Positions 1 through 5,226 of a stretch of DNA of 5,226 bases are shown piece after piece. A program made the position numbers and the translations under genes. Source of the DNA: Deltaproteobacteria bacterium (lineage in GTDB: Bacteria > Desulfobacterota > Anaeroferrophillalia > Anaeroferrophillales > Tharpellaceae). The first letter of the stretch is position 1. Each line of letters starts with the position of its first letter. A model generated the notes under the pieces. The model was not told the origin of the DNA, did no database searches, and worked only from the letters and a program-made list of their open reading frames with translations. The stretch lies in contig JAUVDU010000154.1 of the NCBI GenBank assembly GCA_030595135.1, positions 1-5,226 on the forward strand, written 5' to 3'.

Positions 1-301
1 AATCAGCATTACCTGAGATGTCGGTTGGCACATTGGCAACCCATATATCTCGAGCCCGTGCGGCCTTGATATCGACACCCTCAAGGCCTGAACCACACTG
101 TTGAATTAACCGTAGTCCATTATTTTGTGTCAGTAAATCATCGGTTATGCGACACATCGTAGGGATCAAAACATCAACGCCGCGTAAGCTGGGTATCTTG
201 AAACCTCCTGTTGCTTCATATTGATGCTCGGGGAGCTCGGCCTGAAGCATTCTGAGGAATCCACCCCAGGCGTTTTCAGGTGCGGCAAATAAAATTTTCA
301 T
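1..301 (-). CDS. D-2-hydroxyacid dehydrogenase (phosphoglycerate dehydrogenase-like), N-terminal part, cut by the window edge
   Basis: My translation from the ATG at 301-299 gives 100 codons open to base 1, so the 3' part, including the Rossmann NAD-binding core and the catalytic Arg/Glu/His, is outside the window. The visible part fits the N-terminal substrate-binding half of the family: a beta strand at residues 2-6 (KILFA), a short VDVLIPTMCRIT segment (42-53), then the hallmark LRLIQQCGSGLEGVDI (63-78) followed by AARARDIWVANVPT (80-93) and GNAD (97-100). Family members reduce 2-keto acids, or oxidise 2-hydroxy acids, with NAD(P)H in the cytosol; substrate cannot be assigned from this half. 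The start is supported by an AAAGGAG Shine-Dalgarno (311-317) with a 9-nt spacer. The gene lies downstream of marR on the same strand, separated by the palindromic element at 358-504; without that element the gap would be only 56 nt, so co-transcription with marR is plausible. Family assignment is firm; serA-type function is only one option. Confidence 0.85.
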   Translation of the reverse strand, partial: MKILFAAPENAWGGFLRMLQAELPEHQYEATGGFKIPSLRGVDVLIPTMCRITDDLLTQNNGLRLIQQCGSGLEGVDIKAARARDIWVANVPTDISGNAD

Positions 302-357
302 TGAAGGTCTCTCCTTTGGGCAGGTCTTTTGGTTATTGTTTACGGCTTTACTTTATC

Positions 358-376
358 CTAGGAGGCTGTCCGAGAA
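358..376 (+). repeat. Left terminal inverted repeat of the palindromic element
   Basis: CTAGGAGGCTGTCCGAGAA, an exact reverse complement of 486-504. The match stops at both sides: 357 against 505 and 377 against 485 do not pair. Confidence 0.9.
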
Positions 377-485
377 TAGGATTTTTTTCTCAGATCAAGG
401 CATTTTTTGACAATAAGCACAGGCATACACCTAGTATTCCGAGCATTATTTTCAAAAAATAACGCCGAGCTGGGGAAAAAAGACG

Positions 486-504
486 TTCTCGGACAGCCTC
501 CTAG
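486..504 (-). repeat. Right terminal inverted repeat of the palindromic element, overlapping the marR stop codon
   Basis: Reads TTCTCGGACAGCCTCCTAG on the plus strand, pairing perfectly with 358-376. Its outer CTAG contains the TAG stop codon (503-501) of the MarR gene. Confidence 0.9.
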
Positions 505-923
505 TCGTTATCTACCTTCTCCAGTTTCTTTAAAACTTCAGTAAAAACCTCACGTTCCTGGTCTGTTAGGCGTGAGAGAAACTGCTGATTGGTGTCATCA
601 TAAATATGGGTGAGGTTATCCCGCAATGAACGTGACCGCTCCGTTAAACGGATATAGAGGGCACGGCGGTCGTTAGGGGCGGATTGGCGGGTTACAAGCC
701 CGTCTCGTTCGAGTCGATCCAGAATCCCGGTAAGCGTGGATTTATCCAGAGCGACTTTTTCCGCCAGCCGGGTAATCAAAATATCGTCTTCCTCGTAGAG
801 GGTGATCAATAAAAAAAACTGAGGTTGAGAGAGACTGTACTGAGTCAGGCGTTCCCGGTACACTCGGGTCATCTGCCGGGAAATCTTGCCCAATGAGAAA
901 CATATACATTCTTGAAGAAGCAT
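501..923 (-). CDS. MarR-family transcriptional regulator
   Basis: A 140-residue protein, the usual length for MarR dimers, which repress or activate nearby genes by binding palindromic operators and release them on binding a small ligand or on thiol oxidation. Visible parts: N-terminal dimerisation helix (about 11-29, ISRQMTRVYRERL), helix-turn-helix with recognition helix DKSTLTGILDRLERDGLV (60-77), the beta wing with the family NDRRALYIRLT signature (84-94), and a C-terminal dimerisation helix (about 98-136). ATG at 923-921 is supported by a GGAGGT Shine-Dalgarno (930-935) with a 6-nt spacer. Cys6 and Cys8 near the N-terminus sit in ECICFSLGKISR, resembling the stretch that holds the reactive cysteine in OhrR-type proteins, but the OhrR tyrosine in the YPQY motif is Phe here (QPQFF, 33-37), so peroxide sensing is only a possibility. 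It follows the acyl-CoA ligase by 168 nt on the same strand, a common arrangement for a pathway-specific regulator. The stop codon lies in the end of the palindromic element. Confidence 0.92.
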   Translation of the reverse strand: MLLQECICFSLGKISRQMTRVYRERLTQYSLSQPQFFLLITLYEEDDILITRLAEKVALDKSTLTGILDRLERDGLVTRQSAPNDRRALYIRLTERSRSLRDNLTHIYDDTNQQFLSRLTDQEREVFTEVLKKLEKVDND

Positions 924-966
924 GCGGCTACCTCCGTTAGATTATTTGTGTTTATGACGATCGTCG

Positions 967-1008
967 GAAAACAGAAGCTCGGATTCAGCAATCTGAACTT
1001 CTGTTTTC
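967..1008. repeat. Nested inverted repeat between the acyl-CoA ligase and marR: terminator or operator
   Basis: GAAAACAGAAG (967-977) pairs perfectly with CTTCTGTTTTC (998-1008). Inside, TTCAG (984-988) pairs with CTGAA (993-997) around a CAAT loop, leaving a 6-nt one-sided bulge (978-983). Read on the minus strand this hairpin lies 83 nt past the ligase stop and 43 nt before the marR start. The four T residues are in the stem instead of forming a long free U-tract, so as an intrinsic terminator it would be weak. The position just upstream of marR equally fits an autoregulatory operator. The rest of 924-1091 shows no convincing promoter; a GCAACGA heptamer occurs twice (1009-1015, 1039-1045). 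Confidence 0.6.
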
Positions 1009-1091
1009 GCAACGACTGTTGATATTTTGCTCATGCGGGCAACGATATTCGTAAGTTGGAAATAAATTATTAACCAAGCCATAAGATTATC

Positions 1092-3149
1092 TTAGCACAC
1101 ATGCATCCTTGCATCGACGACAACACATCCTGCACCGGCATCAAGAACTATCAGGGGATTGATTTCCAGATCCTTAATTTCGGGTGATGTGAGTAATATT
1201 TGCGAGAACGCCACGAGCAACTGTTTCAAGGATTCCACATCAGCCGGAGAACGTCCGCGAAACCCGGCGAGGAGAGCGTGTCCCTGAATCTCTTCGATCA
1301 TTTCAGCCGCTTCGACTTCCGAAATAGGGGCAACCCGCATGACCACATCCTGAAATAACTCGACATAGATTCCTCCCAGGCCAAAAAGTACAATCGGCCC
1401 GAATTCGGGGTCATGTTTGGCGCCTAAGATTACTTCTGTTCCAGAGGAAGCCATCTTCTGAACCATAAACACAGCCTTGTTTTCAGCAAACAGGGGGACA
1501 AAACAACCTTGCATCTCATCGACTATAACTTCAAGTTCATCATGATCTTTGATGTTTATCTTGACGCCCCCCGCTTCAGTTTTATGCACAACTTCAGATG
1601 ACTCTATTTTTAACGCCACGGGATAACCTAGTCGTTCTGCGGTCTGCAATACCTCTTCCCGGTTTTGGGCAAGGGCGTAATCAGCAATTTTGAAACCTGC
1701 CGACGCAAGCCGTCCGAACGTATCTTCGATCCCGGCCAGTTGGATTGGGCCGGAGAACTGTCGAGCTGGGTTCAGGATCGGCAACGGCGCTTGGGGCCGA
1801 TGTTGTGCCTGTCTCCGTGAGGCCGCCAAAGCATGCAGTGCGCAAGCTGGTTCCAGAAAAAGCGGAAACTCGGTAGCTGCCTTTAACGTAAGCCACTCGT
1901 CTCGTTCGGCCATAATGCAGAAAACCACTGGTTTCTGGTATTGTTGAGAAAGTTTTTCGATGTTTTGGATAAGTTCCAGAGTAACCTCGGTCTCTGTCCC
2001 CTGGCTGTGGAGGTGCTGCATGAGAACTCCGTCGACCCCTGGTTCAGCAAGTACCGCTTTAACCACTTCGGCATAAAATGCCAAATCAAATATATCTCCC
2101 ATATCAAGGGGGTTAGTCATCTTGATAACCTGTGCCCGGGTTCGTTTGCCGATCTCTTGGAGCAGGGTATCCGAAAAGCGTACCAGGTGAAATTTGTTAA
2201 GGTTAGCCGCATCCGCCGCCATAACAATCTGGCCCCCGGAACGTCCGATTACCGCGAGATTATTTCCGACCATGGGAGGAAGCTGAAAAACTTTCAGCAA
2301 ATCAGCCATCTCGCCAAGACTGTGCACTCGGTGGATTCCGACCTGCGACAGGGCACTATCGCAGACGCGGTCATTCCCGGCCAGAGCCGAGGTGTGAAAA
2401 TTGGCAATCTCGTTGCTGGCCGGATTGGTGTTCGATTTCAGCATCACAATGGGTTTATCGGTTGAGGCTGCCAGCCGCATTAGTTGCCGTCCGTCGGCAA
2501 TGCTTTCCAGGTAAAGACCAATAACCCGGGTCCCCTGATCCTGGATAAGGTATTCCAGGTAATCATTTTCGTTTAAATTAATACTGTTGCCTATACTAAA
2601 CAGCTTGTTAACTCCAATATTTTCACATGAAAACAACTTGATTCCGCCAAAGACGATTCCGCCGCTCTGGGACACAAGTGACACAGAGCCCTTGCGCATC
2701 ATATCCGGATCCATAGATACAAATGGCAGCACCAGGCCATTATCAAGATTTACAATGCCGATACAGTTCGGACCGACAAAGCGGATGCCGTATTGTTCAA
2801 CAATTTGCAGAAGGCGTTGTTCAACTTTCTCTCCTTCAGCGGCAAACTCACTAAAACCACCGGTTTCGATCACCACTCGCAGTATGCCTTTTTGGCCACA
2901 AATCTCAAGTGCTTCAGGGACATAAGCCGCAGGAATAAGGATTACGGCCAGCTCCGGAGTATCCGGGAGATCCTCAATGGTTCGATATATGGGACGCTTT
3001 CCAATCTGTCCTCCGTTGCGACCAACGAGATAGACCTCGCCCGAGAACATAAAGCGATCCAGATTTTCAGCAATGTTGCACCCCAAATTGCCGGGTGTCT
3101 CAGAGACCCCGATAATAACGACACTTTGAGGGTATAATAATGATTTCAT
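1092..3149 (-). CDS. Acyl-CoA synthetase, NDP(ADP)-forming, fused alpha-beta chain (acetate--CoA ligase ADP-forming family)
   Basis: A 685-residue cytosolic enzyme expected to catalyse acyl-CoA + ADP + Pi = acid + ATP + CoA by phosphohistidine transfer. Domains in order: CoA-binding Rossmann domain (about 1-125; SVVIIGVSETPGNLG at 9-23), succinyl-CoA-ligase-like domains (about 126-450) with VGPNCIGI (125-132), SLVSQSGG (157-164), the likely phosphorylated His252 in FHTSALAG (251-258), and NPLDMGD (346-352), then an ATP-grasp domain (about 475-685) with VALKIES (511-517), HKTEAGGV (522-529; His522 probably matches the second phospho-histidine of archaeal beta subunits), GAKHDPEFGPIVLFGLGG (576-593) and DLEINPL (660-666). 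No GNAT domain is appended, so it is not the Pat protein acetyltransferase type. All key residues are present, so it looks active. The chain uses Ser254 where HTGALAG is common. ATG 3149-3147 gives the expected N-terminus, but its Shine-Dalgarno is weak (AGAGAG about 10 nt upstream). Acyl substrate not determinable: acetate, propionate, branched or aryl acids are all possible. Confidence 0.92.
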   Translation of the reverse strand: MKSLLYPQSVVIIGVSETPGNLGCNIAENLDRFMFSGEVYLVGRNGGQIGKRPIYRTIEDLPDTPELAVILIPAAYVPEALEICGQKGILRVVIETGGFSEFAAEGEKVEQRLLQIVEQYGIRFVGPNCIGIVNLDNGLVLPFVSMDPDMMRKGSVSLVSQSGGIVFGGIKLFSCENIGVNKLFSIGNSINLNENDYLEYLIQDQGTRVIGLYLESIADGRQLMRLAASTDKPIVMLKSNTNPASNEIANFHTSALAGNDRVCDSALSQVGIHRVHSLGEMADLLKVFQLPPMVGNNLAVIGRSGGQIVMAADAANLNKFHLVRFSDTLLQEIGKRTRAQVIKMTNPLDMGDIFDLAFYAEVVKAVLAEPGVDGVLMQHLHSQGTETEVTLELIQNIEKLSQQYQKPVVFCIMAERDEWLTLKAATEFPLFLEPACALHALAASRRQAQHRPQAPLPILNPARQFSGPIQLAGIEDTFGRLASAGFKIADYALAQNREEVLQTAERLGYPVALKIESSEVVHKTEAGGVKINIKDHDELEVIVDEMQGCFVPLFAENKAVFMVQKMASSGTEVILGAKHDPEFGPIVLFGLGGIYVELFQDVVMRVAPISEVEAAEMIEEIQGHALLAGFRGRSPADVESLKQLLVAFSQILLTSPEIKDLEINPLIVLDAGAGCVVVDARMHVC

Positions 3150-3224
3150 CGGTTTTTTTCTCTCTAGTTTTAGCTACTAAATCCAACTGCGCACAAATAG
3201 TACGCACACCAATTATTGTTAAAC

Positions 3225-3253
3225 ATAAAACATGATTAATTACATTTTGTCAA
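3225..3253 (-). promoter_or_regulatory. Candidate sigma-70 promoter of the acyl-CoA ligase gene
   Basis: On the minus strand a perfect TTGACA (3253-3248) is followed by a 17-nt spacer and TTTTAT (3230-3225, four of six matches to TATAAT). Transcription would start near 3218, giving a leader of about 70 nt before the ATG at 3149. The surroundings are AT-rich, so chance matches are likely. Confidence 0.45.
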
Positions 3254-3310
3254 TTAAAAAGAAGATGGTGTTGTTCTGATCGATAAAAAAGAGTTTTAAC
3301 GTAAACGGGT

Positions 3311-3335
3311 CATAAAGTTGCCACGCGTCTTTATG
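3311..3335. promoter_or_regulatory. Dyad CATAAAG-N11-CTTTATG upstream of the ligase promoter
   Basis: CATAAAG (3311-3317) and CTTTATG (3329-3335) are exact reverse complements 11 nt apart, 58-82 nt upstream of the candidate -35 box. The placement suits an activator or repressor site, but 7-bp arms can arise by chance. Confidence 0.25.
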
Positions 3336-3359
3336 CAAAATCAGGTTACAATGATACCA

Positions 3360-3371
3360 TCAGTTAACTGA
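3360..3371. promoter_or_regulatory. 12-bp perfect palindrome TCAGTTAACTGA, candidate operator
   Basis: A perfect palindrome about 107 nt upstream of the candidate -35 of the ligase promoter. Its TCAG-N4-CTGA arms recur in the loop-proximal stem of the inverted repeat before marR (985-996). This is the kind of site a MarR dimer or an enhancer-binding Fis-type HTH could use. About one 12-bp palindrome is expected by chance in a window this size. Confidence 0.3.
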
Positions 3372-3597
3372 GCTTTGCTGCTTGGGTCGATTGATCACAT
3401 TATCATCCCCTGGATTATTTTCAATTGTAATTATGATTTGGTTGAAGTCCGCAATGAAGTATCAGGCTTTTTGTTTTTTTACGGTCGACGGAAATGAGAT
3501 CTACTGGACGCAGAGTTATTGACAATTGGTGGAGGAGTAAACAGTATGAAGCAAAAATGCTACATACATATATTCCTTTTGCTACACATCAAGATAG

Positions 3598-4800
3598 TTA
3601 ACTATTATTTACTGAGATTTGCAGGCCGTGACGCCTCATCTTTTTATAGAGTAAGGTGCGATGGATACCGAGCTGACGGGCCGCCCGACTTTTATTTCCT
3701 CGGGACTGCTCGAGAGCTTGGCAAATGATTTTTTGCTCGGTTAAGGCCAGGATATCAACCAGACTCCGCCCGGAATTTTGGCTGCCTGATTCCCTTTGTT
3801 GCTGACGCAGATAAATGGGAATATCGACCAGTTCAATAACATCACGTTCAATGGTTGCTAGGATCTGACCTAAAACATTACTCATTTCTCGCACATTTCC
3901 AGGCCAATCATAAAGCAGTAAGGCATTGGCCGCCTCAGAACTTATTGAAATATCAGGCCTAAACAGATCCTTAACCATTTTCTGCAAAAGACTGCGGGCC
4001 AAAAGGACAACATCTTCACGGCGTTCCCGCAACGGTGGGATGACCAGGGGAATGCCTTTGAGGCGATAGTAGAGATCAGTCCGAAATGAGCCATTCGCTA
4101 CTTTTTCAGTCAGACTGTGATTGGTTGCGGCAATGAGCCGAAAATCTGAACGAATCGGCGAGATACCGCCAACCCTTTCAAACTCTTTCTCCTCAAGAAC
4201 CCGCAACAGTTTCGGCTGCATTTCAAGTGGCATATCGCCAATCTCGTCAAGAAAAATTGATCCCTGATTGGCCAACTCAAATTTGCCCGGTTTGCCGGAG
4301 GTGCGAGCCCCGGTAAAAGCACCTTTTTCGTAACCAAAAAGTTCAGATTCAAGCAACTCTCGCGGAATTGAGGCGCAGTTAATCCGGATAAAAGGATGGA
4401 TCCGACGATTACTGGCATGGTGGATGGCCTGGGCAAACATCTCCTTGCCGGTTCCCGACTCCCCGGTAATCAGAACCGGCAAAGCCGTTGCCGCCGCCTT
4501 TAAAGCCTCTTTTTTAAGTCGCTCCATAACCGAACTTTCAGCAATAATACTGTCGAAAGTGTAACGAGTTGAACGTAGGGATAAAAGCTCCTTTTCATAA
4601 AGCTTTACCTTGCTTTCAAGCAGTGAAAGACGGCCCGCCAGTTTTTTAACATCACCAATAGTCTTAAATATGACCTGGCCGAAAACGGCTATAACCTTAC
4701 CATCTTTTTTGATAGGAATACGTTGAACAACCATATCCTGCCCCTTCAAACGATGGGCTTTATTGACCTCAATCATACCAGTTTTAGACACAATATGCAT
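3598..4800 (-). CDS. Sigma-54-dependent transcriptional activator, PAS-AAA+-Fis HTH (start uncertain, real N-terminus lies upstream)
   Basis: From the first ATG the protein has 400 residues: the rest of a PAS sensor domain (about 1-48), a coiled-coil linker (about 50-76), the sigma-54 AAA+ domain (about 83-318) and a C-terminal Fis-type HTH (about 354-390, with RGNKSRAARQLGIHRTLLYKKM). Visible AAA+ motifs: Walker A GESGTGKE (113-120), the sigma-54-contacting GAFTGA loop (160-165), Walker B IFLDEIGD (182-189), sensor I RLIAATN (221-227), arginine-finger region FRTDLYYRL (239-247) and sensor II WPGNVREM (299-306). All are intact, so ATPase and open-complex activity are expected. The PAS domain would sense a small ligand or redox state. 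The ATG at 4800 lies in mid-PAS and lacks a well-spaced Shine-Dalgarno; in-frame coding sense continues 66 codons upstream to a TAG at 5001-4999 with no ATG, GTG or TTG. The intended protein is therefore about 466 residues, and the gene may be start-less or initiate unusually. Target genes unknown; neighbouring ligase is a candidate. Confidence 0.9.
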   Translation of the reverse strand: MHIVSKTGMIEVNKAHRLKGQDMVVQRIPIKKDGKVIAVFGQVIFKTIGDVKKLAGRLSLLESKVKLYEKELLSLRSTRYTFDSIIAESSVMERLKKEALKAAATALPVLITGESGTGKEMFAQAIHHASNRRIHPFIRINCASIPRELLESELFGYEKGAFTGARTSGKPGKFELANQGSIFLDEIGDMPLEMQPKLLRVLEEKEFERVGGISPIRSDFRLIAATNHSLTEKVANGSFRTDLYYRLKGIPLVIPPLRERREDVVLLARSLLQKMVKDLFRPDISISSEAANALLLYDWPGNVREMSNVLGQILATIERDVIELVDIPIYLRQQQRESGSQNSGRSLVDILALTEQKIICQALEQSRGNKSRAARQLGIHRTLLYKKMRRHGLQISVNNS

Positions 4801-4998
4801 GCGAGTATTTTCGATAACCTCAGTCGCATGTTTACCAATTTGGGCGGACGGATTGATTCCCAGGAAACGGCCGTAGGGTCTATTTAAAAAGATAATGTAG
4901 CCATTAGCATCTGTAACAATAACACCGTTGTGAATATTATCGATTATCAGATGGCAAAGCTCCAGAGCTGATTCCAGCTCTGCTTTTGAAGATCTTTT
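4801..4998 (-). other. Upstream in-frame coding extension: first half of the PAS domain without a standard start codon
   Basis: These 66 codons are open and in frame with the ATG at 4800. They translate to a helical lead-in (KRSSKAELESALELCHLI) and then DNIHNGVIVTDANGYIIFLN, PYGRFLGINPSAQIGK and HATEVIEN, the classic PAS pattern seen in many sigma-54 activators. The protein sense is clear, so the reading frame was selected. It is bounded by TAG (5001-4999), and the only possible starts within it are rare ones such as CTG (4977-4975 and 4965-4963), ATA or ATT. Confidence 0.8.
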
Positions 4999-5006
4999 CT
5001 AGACTA

Positions 5007-5013
5007 CCCTCTT
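5007..5013 (-). promoter_or_regulatory. Shine-Dalgarno AAGAGGG facing a TAG where a start codon is expected
   Basis: AAGAGGG on the minus strand is followed by a 5-nt spacer (TAGTC) and then TAG (5001-4999), which opens directly onto the PAS coding frame. The spacing is right for initiation at that codon, so TAG occupies the place of a start; a single T-to-A change would turn TTG into TAG. Confidence 0.5.
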
Positions 5014-5080
5014 ACTCACTACAACAAGAATAATGATCACGCGAAAAACTTAAATCACTATGTAGATCATTTGCTACACA

Positions 5081-5109
5081 AACATATCATACGAGTATCG
5101 CTTCGTCAA
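5081..5109 (-). promoter_or_regulatory. Candidate sigma-70 promoter of the sigma-54 regulator
   Basis: TTGACG (5109-5104), a 17-nt spacer and TATGTT (5086-5081) on the minus strand. Transcription would begin near 5074 and give a leader of about 75 nt to the expected start. Within that leader AATGATC/GATCATT (5032-5038, 5065-5071) form a 7-bp inverted repeat. The remaining bases to 5226 show stops in the frames I read and no recognisable gene. Confidence 0.4.
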
Positions 5110-5226
5110 TACAAGAACTATTTACTCCCAACTCACCATCCTGAAGCACCACCGTAAACCCTTGTTTTATAAGAATAAATCACTAAATCTCAATGCTGCC
5201 TAGAAATAGATCCCCACCTTGGTCTG

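Larger units (their letters stand above)
358..504. mobile_element. MITE-like palindromic element with 19-bp perfect terminal inverted repeats
   Basis: The two ends are exact reverse complements over 19 bp (358-376 and 486-504). Symmetry continues inward about one axis, near base 431: ATTTTTTGACAATAA at 402-416 pairs with 446-460 at 14 of 15 positions, and an apical ATAC/GTAT stem (425-428, 434-437) closes a 5-nt loop. The whole unit could fold into one long hairpin. CTAG occurs at both outer ends (358-361 and 501-504), which would fit a 4-bp target duplication around a 139-bp core, though CTAG is itself palindromic and could instead be part of the repeat. I see no transposase or other gene inside. 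This fits a non-autonomous miniature element moved by a transposase elsewhere; I cannot name the IS family. It lies precisely at the marR stop codon and its transcript hairpin could attenuate read-through into the dehydrogenase gene. Confidence 0.8.
3150..3597. other. 448-bp AT-rich spacer between the sigma-54 regulator and the acyl-CoA ligase
   Basis: No credible gene lies wholly here. It holds a sigma-70-type promoter reading toward the ligase (3225-3253), two small dyads (3311-3335, 3360-3371), a T-rich run on the plus strand (3469-3480) without a clear stem, and a plus-strand GGAGGAG/ATG pair (3532-3548) discussed under findings. I found no clear intrinsic terminator for the sigma-54 regulator. 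No good -24/-12 site was seen: the two nearest candidates fail on spacing or on the -12 GC. Confidence 0.6.

Noticed and set aside
280..462. 60-codon plus-strand frame spanning the dehydrogenase start and the palindromic element
   Set aside because: No ribosome site and no recognisable protein; it runs antisense into a real gene start and through the hairpin element.
1681..2465. Open frames on both strands inside the ligase gene (for example 1941-2465 plus, 1690-1947 plus, 1883-2107 minus)
   Set aside because: They overlap a well-conserved 685-codon gene, have no recognisable domains and no suitable ribosome site; they are shadows.
2587..3137. Plus-strand frames 2587-2925 and 2793-3137 and minus-strand frame 2942-3124
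   Set aside because: Antisense or out-of-frame to the CoA-binding domain of the ligase, with no family resemblance.
3308..3324. Possible minus-strand -24/-12 promoter beginning TGGCA (3323-3319)
   Set aside because: The -12 element reads TGACC where TTGCW is expected, so the essential GC is missing.
3438..3454. Possible plus-strand -24/-12 promoter TTGG...CCGCA
   Set aside because: Only 9 nt lie between GG (3440-3441) and GC (3451-3452); sigma-54 promoters need 10.
3463..3480. T-rich run ATCAGGCTTTTTGTTTTTTT as a plus-strand terminator
   Set aside because: No stable stem precedes the T-run, and no plus-strand gene lies upstream to be terminated.
4110..4436. 108-codon minus-strand frame inside the sigma-54 regulator
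   Set aside because: Out of frame with the AAA+ domain, whose motifs are all intact in the main frame.
4999..5040. Pyrrolysine or amber readthrough linking the GTG-containing upstream frame to the PAS domain
   Set aside because: The upstream codons show no protein-like pattern and no Shine-Dalgarno before either GTG; start loss is simpler.
3578..5080. 11-bp direct repeat TTTGCTACACA at 3578-3588 and 5070-5080 flanking the sigma-54 gene
   Set aside because: A few 11-bp matches are expected by chance in 5 kb, and there is no transposon structure or target duplication.

Overview
The window holds four genes, all on the minus strand. In transcription order (high to low coordinates) they are a sigma-54-dependent PAS/AAA+ regulator (3598-4800, with coding sense continuing up to 4998), a fused ADP-forming acyl-CoA ligase (1092-3149), a MarR-family regulator (501-923), and the first 100 codons of a D-2-hydroxyacid dehydrogenase that runs off the left edge (1-301). 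Moderate base composition, a PAS-AAA-Fis enhancer-binding protein and a single-chain NDP-forming acyl-CoA synthetase suggest an anaerobic Gram-negative bacterium, perhaps a sulfate or metal reducer of the Desulfobacterota. That is an inference from gene style; no marker gene here settles it.

Layout: 5002-5226 is a non-coding leader with a plausible sigma-70 promoter and a good Shine-Dalgarno for the sigma-54 regulator. 3150-3597 is a 448-bp AT-rich spacer with a sigma-70-type promoter for the ligase gene and two small dyads. 924-1091 carries a nested inverted repeat between the ligase and marR. 358-504 is a 147-bp, almost completely palindromic MITE-like element lying exactly between the marR stop codon and the dehydrogenase gene.

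How the genes may work together: the ligase interconverts an acyl-CoA plus ADP and phosphate with the free acid plus ATP and CoA. A 2-hydroxyacid dehydrogenase could feed or drain a related organic-acid pool. The MarR protein is the obvious local repressor and the sigma-54 activator a possible ligand-responsive activator, but I found no convincing -24/-12 promoter in the window, so its target may lie elsewhere. The substrate is not readable from the sequence.

Two points deserve a second look. First, the palindromic element sits at the marR stop codon, in what would otherwise be a 56-nt gap. Second, the sigma-54 regulator has no usable start codon for its PAS domain: where a start should follow the Shine-Dalgarno there is an in-frame TAG, and the first ATG lies inside the PAS domain. 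I see no CRISPR array, RNA gene, phage gene or clearly new multi-gene system.
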